64,000 nt of DNA from the NCBI GenBank assembly GCA_016865015.1, contig CP018226.1, positions 3,131,001-3,195,000 of the forward strand, read 5' to 3'. Below the pieces are notes generated by a model. It ran no database searches, had not been told where the DNA came from, and saw only the letters and a list, made by a program, of their open reading frames with translations. The DNA comes from Rhizobiales bacterium IMCC20636 (GTDB lineage: Bacteria > Pseudomonadota > Alphaproteobacteria > Rhizobiales > GCA-2746425). The stretch's first letter is position 1; the number at the start of each line of letters is the position of its first letter. This document shows positions 25,250-33,232 of this stretch, in pieces. A program made the translations under genes and the position numbers.

Positions 25250-26173
25250 ATGATGCTGCGGCAATTGATAAAAATCGGAATCGTTCTGGGCGTTTTGGGT
25301 CTGGGTGTCTTCTGGTATTTGACCATGCCGCAGCAACTTGCTGCAGATGATCTTCCCGCGCACACCGCTGATGCTATGCGTGGGGAATATATTTTCGCTG
25401 CCGGAGGATGTTCCTCCTGCCATGCCGCTCCCGATGCAAAAGGGGATGACAAGCTGCTGTTGGCGGGTGGTCATCGGTTCGAAACCGAATTTGGCACCTT
25501 CATCGCGCCCAACATTTCGCCGGACCCGACGGCTGGTATCGGTTCATGGACCCCTCTCGCCTTTGTCAATGCCGTCACAAGAGGTGTGAGCCCGGAAGGC
25601 GCGCATTACTACCCTGCCTTTCCCTATACGAGCTACAGCAAGGCGAAGCTGACAGACGTGCTGGATCTGAAAGCCTATATGGACACGCTGCCGCCCGTGG
25701 CGGAGGCTGCCCCTCCAAATGAGATTGGCTTTCCGTTCAATATTCGTCGGGGAATGGGGCTTTGGAAAGTTCTGTTCGCTGATTTCAGCCCCTTTGAAGC
25801 GGATCCTTCAAGCAGCGAACAGGTGAACCGCGGTGCCTATCTGGTCAATGCGCTGGGCCATTGTGGTGAATGCCACACCCCGCGCAACCTTCTGGGAGCC
25901 ACAGACCAGACGATGGCGTTTGCCGGTGCGCCCAATCCGGACGGCAAGGGCTTCATTCCAAATATCACGCCGCATTCCGACGGCCTTGGCGGCTGGTCCG
26001 CAGAAGATATTGCCTATGCTCTGGAAAGCGGTTTCACCCCCGACTTTGACAGTCTGGGTGGCTCGATGGCAGCCGTGGTTGAAAACACTGCCAAGCTGAC
26101 AGCACAGGACCGGGAAGCGATTGCAGCTTATCTGAAATCAGTGCCGGAACACCCAAAAACCCAAACTCAATAG
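25250..26173 (+). CDS. Membrane-anchored dihaem cytochrome c
   Basis: The 307-residue protein has an N-terminal membrane segment (about residues 7-25, KIGIVLGVLGLGVFWYLTM) that probably anchors it facing the periplasm. Two cytochrome c domains each hold a CxxCH site: CSSCH (about residue 55) and CGECH (about residue 205). Each is followed by a Met region (for example MAFAGAPNPDG and the IAPNISPDP and IPNITPHSD motifs), the pattern of electron-transfer subunits of periplasmic dehydrogenases such as alcohol dehydrogenase cytochromes. No dehydrogenase subunit is nearby, so its electron donor is not evident. It follows the c556-type gene by 35 bases, and the two may be cotranscribed. Confidence 0.9.
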   Translation: MMLRQLIKIGIVLGVLGLGVFWYLTMPQQLAADDLPAHTADAMRGEYIFAAGGCSSCHAAPDAKGDDKLLLAGGHRFETEFGTFIAPNISPDPTAGIGSWTPLAFVNAVTRGVSPEGAHYYPAFPYTSYSKAKLTDVLDLKAYMDTLPPVAEAAPPNEIGFPFNIRRGMGLWKVLFADFSPFEADPSSSEQVNRGAYLVNALGHCGECHTPRNLLGATDQTMAFAGAPNPDGKGFIPNITPHSDGLGGWSAEDIAYALESGFTPDFDSLGGSMAAVVENTAKLTAQDREAIAAYLKSVPEHPKTQTQ

Positions 26174-26284
26174 CCACTGCGCAAAAGTTTTACGCGCACC
26201 CGCATCAAGAATTTATCTTACGCAAATGCATGAATAGTGCTAATATTCATGTGGGTGCCGGATATATTTTCGGGAGAATTCTGA

Positions 26285-26728
26285 ATGAAACGCAAAAACT
26301 TCTTGTTTTCAATCTGTAGCAGCCTGTTGGTGGCGGTCTTCTTGATCGCCAGTTACACCTCTGCTGCAGACGCACGTAGCTCAAAACACCGCAACAATCA
26401 TCGCGGTGGAGTGATCTTGAACTTTGGCAGTCAGGGCCTGTTCGGTGGTGTTATTCTGGGCGGCAAATACAGCCGTCGCAGCGGCCGATCTCACTGCCAT
26501 GGTCGCAATTATTGTCACCGCCATTCAAACCGCGGCTATCACGATCATAATCGTCGCGGTGTTGTGATCTATCCCCGGCACACTGCCCCCCGGTATAACC
26601 GGAGCAGACGAGGTTCGGCGCATGTGAATTGGTGCGATAATCGCTACCGTTCATATGATATCTATACTGATACGTTCCAGCCCTATAAGGGCGGACGTAA
26701 ACGGTGCAACTCGCCATTCAGCAGATAG
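26285..26728 (+). CDS. BA14K-type small exported basic protein
   Basis: The 147-residue precursor has a signal peptide of about 30 residues (MKRKNFLFSICSSLLVAVFLIA). The mature protein is very rich in His, Arg, Gly and Asn (HNRRGVVIYPRHTAPRYNRSRRG), with several Cys. The end, WCDNRYRSYDIYTDTFQPY followed by GGRKRC, matches the BA14K C-terminal motif of Brucella and other Hyphomicrobiales. BA14K has been reported as an immunoreactive or lectin-like cell-surface protein, but function in general is not settled. A GGGAG lies eight bases before the ATG. It stands alone between two terminators or gene ends. Confidence 0.82.
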   Translation: MKRKNFLFSICSSLLVAVFLIASYTSAADARSSKHRNNHRGGVILNFGSQGLFGGVILGGKYSRRSGRSHCHGRNYCHRHSNRGYHDHNRRGVVIYPRHTAPRYNRSRRGSAHVNWCDNRYRSYDIYTDTFQPYKGGRKRCNSPFSR

Positions 26729-26735
26729 AATTGAA

Positions 26736-26759
26736 AAAGCCGGGCAATGTCCCGGCTTT
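26736..26759. terminator. Bidirectional terminator between the BA14K-type gene and the aminotransferase gene
   Basis: The perfect 9-bp stem AAAGCCGGG (26736-26744) and CCCGGCTTT (26751-26759) encloses a six-base loop. On the plus strand it is followed by CTCTTTC; on the minus strand by TTTTTCAA, a better T-run. It therefore ends the leftward aminotransferase gene and probably also the rightward BA14K-type gene. Confidence 0.85.
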
Positions 26760-26799
26760 CTCTTTCATGCAAGCCAACTTGCGACTTAACCTGGCAGAC

Positions 26800-27654
26800 T
26801 CATGCGTGCGCAAACTGCCAATAAAGTTCGCGAGCAAGCGCTGATACCGGACCTGACTCCAGGGCAAGGTCTTCAAACTTTGTGATGGGCATCACCTTCG
26901 AGTAATTCCCGGTGGCAAACACCTCGTCAGCTGACCTGAAATCATCATATGTCAATGAAGTCTCAAAGACTTCGGTGCCAGCACTGCGCAGCAACGCAAT
27001 GACCCGCTGACGGGTTACGCCATCCAGAAATGTGCCGTTGGGAACAGGTGTGGCAACCTTTCCATCCTTCACCAGGAAGGCGTTTGCGGTGGCAAATTCA
27101 GCGACATTGCCAAGCACGTCGCAGCACAGGGCATTATCAAACCCAGCGGCCTGCGCTTCCCGCATCATCCGGCCATTGTTGGGATACAGGCACCCTGCTT
27201 TCGCATTGACCGGCATTGTCGTGAGGGTTGGACGCTGAAACCTGGTGGTGGTGGCCGTGAAGCCCGTTGGCTTCGGCATTGGGTCGACATGCATGCAAAG
27301 TGCAAACCGCGTGCTTTCCGGGTTGGGTGGGACAGCCATGAAGCCGCCCTCCTCTGCCCAATACATCGGTCGGACATAAAGCTCTGCACCGGTCTCAAAA
27401 CGATCCAGTCCGTCTCTGGCCAGATCAGCAATGGCCTCCGCTTCCATGGTTGGTGCCAACCCCAATGCGAGCGCAGAGCGGTTCACCCTTTGACAGTGCA
27501 ATTCCAGATCGGGCATCACACCTTCAAAGGCGCGTGCCCCATCAAACACGCTGGACCCCAGCCACATGGCATGACTGCGCGGCCCCAATATCGGCACATT
27601 GCCTTCAAGCCAGGTTCCGTCAAGCCAGGTCCAGGTTTGTGACCATTCACTCAT
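26800..27654 (-). CDS. Class IV (branched-chain-type) aminotransferase
   Basis: This 284-residue PLP enzyme belongs to fold type IV with branched-chain aminotransferases, the likely substrate class being leucine, isoleucine and valine with 2-oxoglutarate. Seen motifs: WLDGTWLEGNVPILGPRSHAM near the start, VFDGARAFEG (residues about 34-43), the PLP lysine in NAKAGCLYPN, and the family loop GFDNALCCDVLGNVAEFATANAF (in part). D-amino-acid transaminase or aminodeoxychorismate lyase would be alternatives in this fold; substrate cannot be fixed from sequence by eye. The ATG at 27654 has AGGAG seven bases upstream. The frame stays open to 27927, but that part overlaps the TPR gene and is not coding. 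Confidence 0.85.
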   Translation of the reverse strand: MSEWSQTWTWLDGTWLEGNVPILGPRSHAMWLGSSVFDGARAFEGVMPDLELHCQRVNRSALALGLAPTMEAEAIADLARDGLDRFETGAELYVRPMYWAEEGGFMAVPPNPESTRFALCMHVDPMPKPTGFTATTTRFQRPTLTTMPVNAKAGCLYPNNGRMMREAQAAGFDNALCCDVLGNVAEFATANAFLVKDGKVATPVPNGTFLDGVTRQRVIALLRSAGTEVFETSLTYDDFRSADEVFATGNYSKVMPITKFEDLALESGPVSALARELYWQFAHA

Positions 27655-27697
27655 AAGCACTCCTGAAAAAGCAAAGGCGTTGGTTTCTCGACATTGA

Positions 27698-29671
27698 TTA
27701 CTCTGAGCCCATTGTTTGCTGCAGCACCTGAGCGCGGGACAGGCTTTCGACAACCCGTTCCGCATAGGCGGGGGCCGATTCCGACAGAACTGAAACTGCC
27801 GCCTCATAGGCGGTAATAGCAGCGGCAATGGCCTCCGGATCCTTGCGGCGTTCGCCCAAAGTATGCAGTATATTGCCGATATTGTTTTGGGTGACGGCCC
27901 ATCGGGTCGGGTCCGTTTCCCTGTCAAAACTGTCCAACGCCAGCGAAAATGCGGTCAGGGCTTCTTCCAGATTGTCGGTATTGCCTTCCTGCTCTGCAAT
28001 AAATGCCAACGCATTTCCCAGGCTGTGCTGAGCAGTCGCCCATTCGATGGCCGATTCTTGCTGGTCCAGTTGGTCAATGGCGGCGCGATAGGCTGTCACC
28101 GCCTGCTCGATGACTTCAATATTTTTCACCCGTGCACCGATGGTCATCAGCGTTGACCCCAGATTGATCTGAGTGATGGCATGATCATTCGGCTGTTTGT
28201 CGGGCGTGCGCACTTCCAGTGCGGCGCGGTAAGCAATAACCGCTTCCTCCATAATGGCCGGATCAGCGTCTCTCTGTCCCAGCCCCTGAAGTGCCGTTCC
28301 AAGGCTGTGCTGAGACGACGCCCATTGATCCGGGAAATCTTCGCGGTTCAGCACTGTCAACGCCTGCCGGTAGGCCGCAACCGACGCAGCCAACATCTGA
28401 TTATTGGATTCCCGTGTTCCAAGCGCATTCAGTACTTCTGCCATTCTGTTCTGCAACTGCGCCCACATAACGGGGTTGCGGCTGCGTGGCATTTCAACAA
28501 TCGCGCCCTGAAACGCACTAAGAGCCTGACCAATTTCCTGGTTTCGATTGTCTTTCACTCCAAGAGAGGCCAGCGCAATTCCAAGATCAATCTGATTCTG
28601 CGCCCAGTCATCCGGCAAAACGTAGCGGTCCAGCAGAATATCTGCACTGCGATAGTGCTCAATTGCGCTTTCCATCTGTTGTGAGGCCTCGGCCTGAACG
28701 CCCAATACAAACTCGGCCACGCCCAGTTCGTGATACAGGGCACCCAATTGTCGCACCGACAATTCCGGCTTCGAATTCTGTGAGACCGGCAACAGCGCAT
28801 CTCGTGTGACTGTCATACCACTTGTCAAAACGCTCTCGTCAAACCGCTCGATGTTCTTCGAGACAGACCAGATCTTGGCTGCAAAGACAGTTGCCTGATC
28901 AGCACCAAAGTCGGTTTTCAAGATTACATCATCTGTCGCAAAATGCGTAGCCGCACTGTCTGTCGGATAGTTGATACGCAACTCAAGACGCTGATCATCG
29001 GGCAGTACCTCTCCCCAGATCAGGACATCAGCGTCAGTTCTGCGCGCGATTTCCAGACTGTTCTCCCTGACCAATGAGGCCAGATCCAACACAGTGCCTT
29101 CATCTCGAACCAGAGCGCAATCCACTGTCTGAACCTGCATCAGGGGACCGTCGCCCCCCTGCAGTTCTTCCAGAGCAGACTGGATGAGACGTCCTTGTGG
29201 ATCTTCCAGATCATTCAACAATGGCACCAGGACGACGCGCAATTTTTGACTATTGATCGCTTCGAGGCCCGGAACGGTTCGATCGAGGCAGCCTGCGAGG
29301 CTCTCGATTTCCGGTTTTGGACCCCAATATTGATATCCAAGCACTCCGCCTGCACCCAATGCGAGTGCCAGAAGGAAGCCCAGCAGCCGTTTTCCCCAAC
29401 TGGGCCTGGCCACAACAGGAACGATATTTGCACGATCTTCTGTCCCTACCGCAAAGGTTGGTTCCACATGCGCTGTTGCTGGTGGCACATCAACCGCTTG
29501 CGTGGCCTCTACAGCGGGAATGGGAGCGTTTGACTGGGTCCTGACCTCCTGTGGTTCAATTTCCACCGGTTTGGAGTCTGCTCTGGCAGGTTTGGGCAAA
29601 ATAGCACCAGGAGACACAGCATCCTCGGGAATTTCGAACTCCGGATTGTCCCACTTTTCTTTGTCGCTCAC
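27698..29671 (-). CDS. Membrane-anchored TPR protein with TolB-like domain
   Basis: The first 90 residues are polar and proline-rich, followed by one transmembrane segment at about residues 95-115 (LLGFLLALALGAGGVLGYQYW). A domain at about 125-230 reads VVLVPLLNDLEDPQGRLIQSAL and DADVLIWGEVLPDDQRLELR (in part). This resembles TolB/adenylate-cyclase-associated N-terminal domains. From about residue 350 to the end, six repeats of close to 50 residues have the pattern WA..Q..LG.AL..LG, then A...Y..AL. The repeats probably form a TPR superhelix in the periplasm. Translation is from a GTG pair at 29671/29674; the second has AGGAG six bases upstream. No partner is known; the branched-chain aminotransferase follows by 43 bases. 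The function is unknown. Confidence 0.78.
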   Translation of the reverse strand: MSDKEKWDNPEFEIPEDAVSPGAILPKPARADSKPVEIEPQEVRTQSNAPIPAVEATQAVDVPPATAHVEPTFAVGTEDRANIVPVVARPSWGKRLLGFLLALALGAGGVLGYQYWGPKPEIESLAGCLDRTVPGLEAINSQKLRVVLVPLLNDLEDPQGRLIQSALEELQGGDGPLMQVQTVDCALVRDEGTVLDLASLVRENSLEIARRTDADVLIWGEVLPDDQRLELRINYPTDSAATHFATDDVILKTDFGADQATVFAAKIWSVSKNIERFDESVLTSGMTVTRDALLPVSQNSKPELSVRQLGALYHELGVAEFVLGVQAEASQQMESAIEHYRSADILLDRYVLPDDWAQNQIDLGIALASLGVKDNRNQEIGQALSAFQGAIVEMPRSRNPVMWAQLQNRMAEVLNALGTRESNNQMLAASVAAYRQALTVLNREDFPDQWASSQHSLGTALQGLGQRDADPAIMEEAVIAYRAALEVRTPDKQPNDHAITQINLGSTLMTIGARVKNIEVIEQAVTAYRAAIDQLDQQESAIEWATAQHSLGNALAFIAEQEGNTDNLEEALTAFSLALDSFDRETDPTRWAVTQNNIGNILHTLGERRKDPEAIAAAITAYEAAVSVLSESAPAYAERVVESLSRAQVLQQTMGSE

Positions 29672-29898
29672 CACATACTCCTACTTCCAACCCTCGCCAG
29701 GCTGGATTTATTAGGCGTTGCTGCCGCGCGGCGTCAATACTGCCGGGGCTTCAACAAGCCTTCACTCAATCACATTAATGGGAAGCAGGCCAAATCATTG
29801 AATGATTGGCCCGCGTGGTCTTCTGACTTTCATTCTGCCGAAGTTGCGTTAGACTGACAGCCTACACGGATTCAGTCATTCTCACCATATGAGTTAAT

Positions 29899-30561
29899 AT
29901 GCCCCACGCCGTCTATGTGTTCGACGCCTATGGAACACTGTTTGATGTTCATGCAGCGGTCAGAAAACACGCTGAAGCAATTGGTCCTGATGGAGCGCGC
30001 CTGTCTGAAATATGGCGCGCGAAGCAATTGGAGTATTCCTGGGTTCGCGCGCTGATGGGCCGTTATCAGGATTTCTGGGAATTGACCGAACAGGCGCTGG
30101 ATCATGCATTTGCCTGTGTTCCAAGTGCGGACCCAAAATATCGCAAATCGTTGCTGGATGCCTATCGGGAACTGGATTGCTATCCGGAAGTACCATCGGT
30201 ATTGCGGGCACTCAAAGAGCGTGGCGCACTGACAGCAATCCTGTCCAACGGATCTCCCGATATGCTGGAGAGTGCGGTGCGATCTGCGAAAATTGATACG
30301 TTGCTGGATGAGGTTCTCTCTGTCGACGCTCTGCAGACCTACAAGACAGCCGAACCTGTCTATGAAATGGCCACCACGACCTTCCGCGTGTTTCCTGAAG
30401 CCATTTCGTTCCAGTCCTCAAACCGCTGGGATGTGGCGGGCGCAACTGCGTTCGGATTTCGCACGGTGTGGGTGAACCGAACCGGACAGCAGGACGAATA
30501 TCAGGATTTAAGCCCGTCTGCCGTATTGGCGACACTGGATGGACTTCCAGCTCTGGGCTGA
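29899..30561 (+). CDS. L-2-haloacid dehalogenase-type hydrolase (HAD type II)
   Basis: Family: HAD superfamily, haloacid dehalogenase type II, which replace halogen by hydroxyl in short 2-halo acids. The 220-residue protein has the nucleophile Asp9 (VFDAYGTLFD). The other catalytic residues of L-DEX are all present in equivalent spacing: Thr13, Arg40, Ser117 (LSNGSPD), Lys149, Tyr155 (KTAEPVYEM), Ser173, Asn175 and Asp178 (FQSSNRWDVAGATAFG). Sequence is thus consistent with a genuine dehalogenase rather than a generic phosphatase. The natural substrate is unknown; there is no haloacid transporter gene nearby. The gene stands alone ahead of hss. Confidence 0.9.
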   Translation: MPHAVYVFDAYGTLFDVHAAVRKHAEAIGPDGARLSEIWRAKQLEYSWVRALMGRYQDFWELTEQALDHAFACVPSADPKYRKSLLDAYRELDCYPEVPSVLRALKERGALTAILSNGSPDMLESAVRSAKIDTLLDEVLSVDALQTYKTAEPVYEMATTTFRVFPEAISFQSSNRWDVAGATAFGFRTVWVNRTGQQDEYQDLSPSAVLATLDGLPALG

Positions 30562-30733
30562 TTGAACAATGCTCAAGAAAATACCCCTGAAGTTGCCAAT
30601 TATGCGCCGCAAAGGTGAATTCCACCGGAAAGATACAAGTCACAATTGAATTTTTCGGTCTCTGTCCTGTAGGATCGAGACGATCAGAATCTCAATTATC
30701 CCCCATTACCACACTCTCCCGTCGGAAGGCCCT

Positions 30734-32161
30734 ATGTCACAAAAACAGAATTTTGACGGTACGTTCGTATTGCTCGGATTTGGCTCCATCGGCAATGCCG
30801 GTCTGGACATCATCTTCAATCATATCGAATTGGACCCAGACAGGTTTTTTGTGGTTTCGCAGGGCTTCGACCGCGCTGATTTACATCAGGACCATGGTGT
30901 GTCCTTTGTCGAGCGCAGCATCACAGCGCAAAATCTGGATGATGTGCTGGATGGTTTTTTTGAAAATGGGTCCGGAATTCTTGTCAACGCATCGGTAAAT
31001 ATCTGCAGCAAGGCGTTGATCGAATACTGCCAGCGGCGCGACATTCTCTATGTCGATACCAGTTTCGAAATCTGGGCAGACCAGGTTGGTTCAGATGATA
31101 TGATCAATAATGGCGGGCGTTTCAGCAATATTCAGCAAGCCAAACAAAATTTCGCAGGCGGTGCCACTGCCATTACCTGCCACGGAGCCAATCCTGGCAT
31201 TGTCAGCCATTTCGCAAAGCGCCTTATCAGTATGCTGGGACAAGAAGAATTGGGGGCAGATTTCACACCGCCCCGTTCACAGGCTGACTGGGCCGATCTT
31301 GCGGAGAGCCTTGGGATTACCTCTGTCATCATAACCGAGATGGATGATCAGCAATCAAACGCGCCGAGCGCTGAAAAGATGGCTTTGAACACATGGTCCA
31401 TCTATGGGCTTCTGGAAGAAGCCTCGGAGAAAATCTGTGTGCCCTTTGGTACACATGAACCTGTCGACGACGCCATCACCTCTTGTGTATTTGACGCAAG
31501 TGGCGTGCGCTATCTGGAAGTGGATACGCGCTCGGCCCATTATCATTCTCTGGGGTATTCGCCGACGTTCGGCGTGTTCTCGGGCATGGTCATTCCACAT
31601 GTCGAGGCTTTCACCATCGCCAATTTCTTCTCCCGGCGTGATGGTGATGAACTGCTCTATCAACCCACATCCTATTTCTGCTACCAGCCCTGCCCTGCTG
31701 CACTTGATACGGTCACAAATGCGTCCGGCAATGACTGGCATCCCGATGGACCGGTTCGTGTGATGCTGGAAGAGATTGATCGCGGCATTGATTCACTTGG
31801 GGTCATGCTGTTCCGCAGCACGACAGACGAGGTTGTCTGGTATGGCTCGGAAGTCTCAACCGAGATTGCCCACTCCTACAAGACAACAAATGCCACCAGC
31901 CTTCAGGTTATTGCCGGGCTGATTTCCTCCATTCTCTATGTGATGACAAACCCACGTGAAGGTTTGCTGGAGCCGGAAGATCTGGATACGGATTTCATAC
32001 TCGGGATCGCAGAGCCCTATCTTGGCAATGTTTACACCCACAGGGTGAACGCACCCTTCGAGGGAGGGCAGAGCCTGTTCAGTCGGCACCCCCTCTCGAC
32101 ACCGCGTGAAGTGAAGGCTGATCCCCGCTTTATTGGTGTACCACTTGTGGACCGTCGATAA
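30734..32161 (+). CDS. hss: Homospermidine synthase
   Basis: This NAD-dependent enzyme joins two putrescine units (or a spermidine aminobutyl group and putrescine) to sym-homospermidine, the characteristic polyamine of many Hyphomicrobiales. The 475-residue protein has the NAD-binding loop VLLGFGSIGNAGLD (residues 12-25), the VSQGFDRADLH region, the NASVNICSKALIEY and YVDTSFEIW segments, and the HGANPGIVSHFAKR stretch, all typical of bacterial HSS. Length is normal. GGAAGG lies a few bases before the ATG. Downstream are a periplasmic binding protein gene and a GGDEF-EAL gene; whether they sense its product is a hypothesis. Confidence 0.95.
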   Translation: MSQKQNFDGTFVLLGFGSIGNAGLDIIFNHIELDPDRFFVVSQGFDRADLHQDHGVSFVERSITAQNLDDVLDGFFENGSGILVNASVNICSKALIEYCQRRDILYVDTSFEIWADQVGSDDMINNGGRFSNIQQAKQNFAGGATAITCHGANPGIVSHFAKRLISMLGQEELGADFTPPRSQADWADLAESLGITSVIITEMDDQQSNAPSAEKMALNTWSIYGLLEEASEKICVPFGTHEPVDDAITSCVFDASGVRYLEVDTRSAHYHSLGYSPTFGVFSGMVIPHVEAFTIANFFSRRDGDELLYQPTSYFCYQPCPAALDTVTNASGNDWHPDGPVRVMLEEIDRGIDSLGVMLFRSTTDEVVWYGSEVSTEIAHSYKTTNATSLQVIAGLISSILYVMTNPREGLLEPEDLDTDFILGIAEPYLGNVYTHRVNAPFEGGQSLFSRHPLSTPREVKADPRFIGVPLVDRR

Positions 32162-32400
32162 GATCTGTCTGAACTCCTGAGACAGCTTTGCTGAAATAAC
32201 GCGCTTCATCCCCAAATATTGAGCGATCCGAACGGAGTCTATCCGAGAATAAACCGGATCGGGTAAGTTGAAAGCGGCCCCCGAAGTCGCGTTTTATCAA
32301 ATAGCTTATGCATCCCGTCAAATACCGGATGCATCGTTGCGTGAATCTTTACGACTTGAGCGTACGCTCTGCGGAAGATATTAACACCACAGGTGGCACC
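32162..32400. promoter_or_regulatory. Intergenic region between hss and the binding-protein gene
   Basis: A 239-base stretch without a supported gene. It contains short inverted repeats, one CTGTCT...AGACAG near 32165-32185 just after the hss stop and one GATCCG...CGGATC near 32225-32260. Neither is followed by a T-run, so terminator assignment is weak. The promoter of the binding-protein and GGDEF-EAL pair should lie here. Confidence 0.35.
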
Positions 32401-33225
32401 ATGCTCAAAATACGTTTGTCGTCCACGCTTGCCGGACTTGTTTCATCCCTGATAATCAGTGCTTGCAGCGTGGCCCAAGCGGAAACCTTGCAGGTCGGTG
32501 GAACCGGTGTTGCGCTGGGCGGCATGTCCATGATTGCTGAGGCCTTTGAAAAACAAAACCCCGGCACAACGATAACGGTTTTGCCCAGTCTCGGCAGCTC
32601 AGGAGGCGTCAAGGCGCTGATCGCTGGCGCCCTTGATCTGTCTGTTTCCTCGCGCGCGTTGAAAGACGCCGAAGAAGCAAAGGGGGCTCAAGGCACGCTT
32701 TACGCAACAACGCCTCTTGCTCTCGTCACATCGATAGATACAGATGCGGAATCGGTGACGACCGAACAACTTGCAAAGATATACGCCGGGGAACTTTCTG
32801 AATGGCCATCCGGTGAAACAATAAGACTGGTTCTGCGTCCCATGTCCGAAACAGACACAAAAATTGTGGGTGGCCTGTCCGATGCAGTGATGCAAGCAAT
32901 CGAAGAGGCGCATGAGAGACCAGGCTTGCTGAAAGCAACGAATGATCAGGAAAACGCTGAAATGCTTGAACAACTGGCTGGCTCTCTTGGTTCCGTTGCC
33001 ATGGGTCAGATTGCGACCGAAAACAGACGTCTGAAGATTCTGACCCTGAATGGCAATTTGCCAAGACCAGGTGATGTCGGCGGTCAGGACACAGCCTTCA
33101 GCAAGAGTCTGTACATCGTCAAAACCGGGAGTCCATCAAACTTGGCTTCCCAATTCTTCGACTTTGTATTTTCCGAAGAGGCGCGATCCATTCTGATTGC
33201 GACCGACCATGCACCGACGCGGTAA
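32401..33225 (+). CDS. PstS-like periplasmic substrate-binding protein (orphan)
   Basis: The 274-residue precursor has a clear export signal (MLKIRLSSTLAGLVSSLIIS). Cleavage could be by signal peptidase I after VAQA; however IISAC at Cys22 also fits a lipobox, so it might be a lipoprotein. The mature part begins LQVGGTGVALGGMSMIAEAF and continues ITVLPSLGSSGGVKALIAG (in part), then LDLSVSSRALKD, the pattern of the PstS-like phosphate or oxyanion binding fold. No permease or ATPase gene is near. The next gene, a GGDEF-EAL membrane protein, starts seven bases after this stop, so the protein is more likely a sensor partner than a transport component. The ATG at 32401 is chosen because the signal peptide starts there. 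Confidence 0.82.
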   Translation: MLKIRLSSTLAGLVSSLIISACSVAQAETLQVGGTGVALGGMSMIAEAFEKQNPGTTITVLPSLGSSGGVKALIAGALDLSVSSRALKDAEEAKGAQGTLYATTPLALVTSIDTDAESVTTEQLAKIYAGELSEWPSGETIRLVLRPMSETDTKIVGGLSDAVMQAIEEAHERPGLLKATNDQENAEMLEQLAGSLGSVAMGQIATENRRLKILTLNGNLPRPGDVGGQDTAFSKSLYIVKTGSPSNLASQFFDFVFSEEARSILIATDHAPTR

Positions 33226-33232
33226 CCAGTCA

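Noticed and set aside
27655-27927. 91-codon upstream extension of the branched-chain aminotransferase frame.
   Set aside because: It overlaps the TPR protein gene, and a good ribosome binding site stands before the ATG at 27654.
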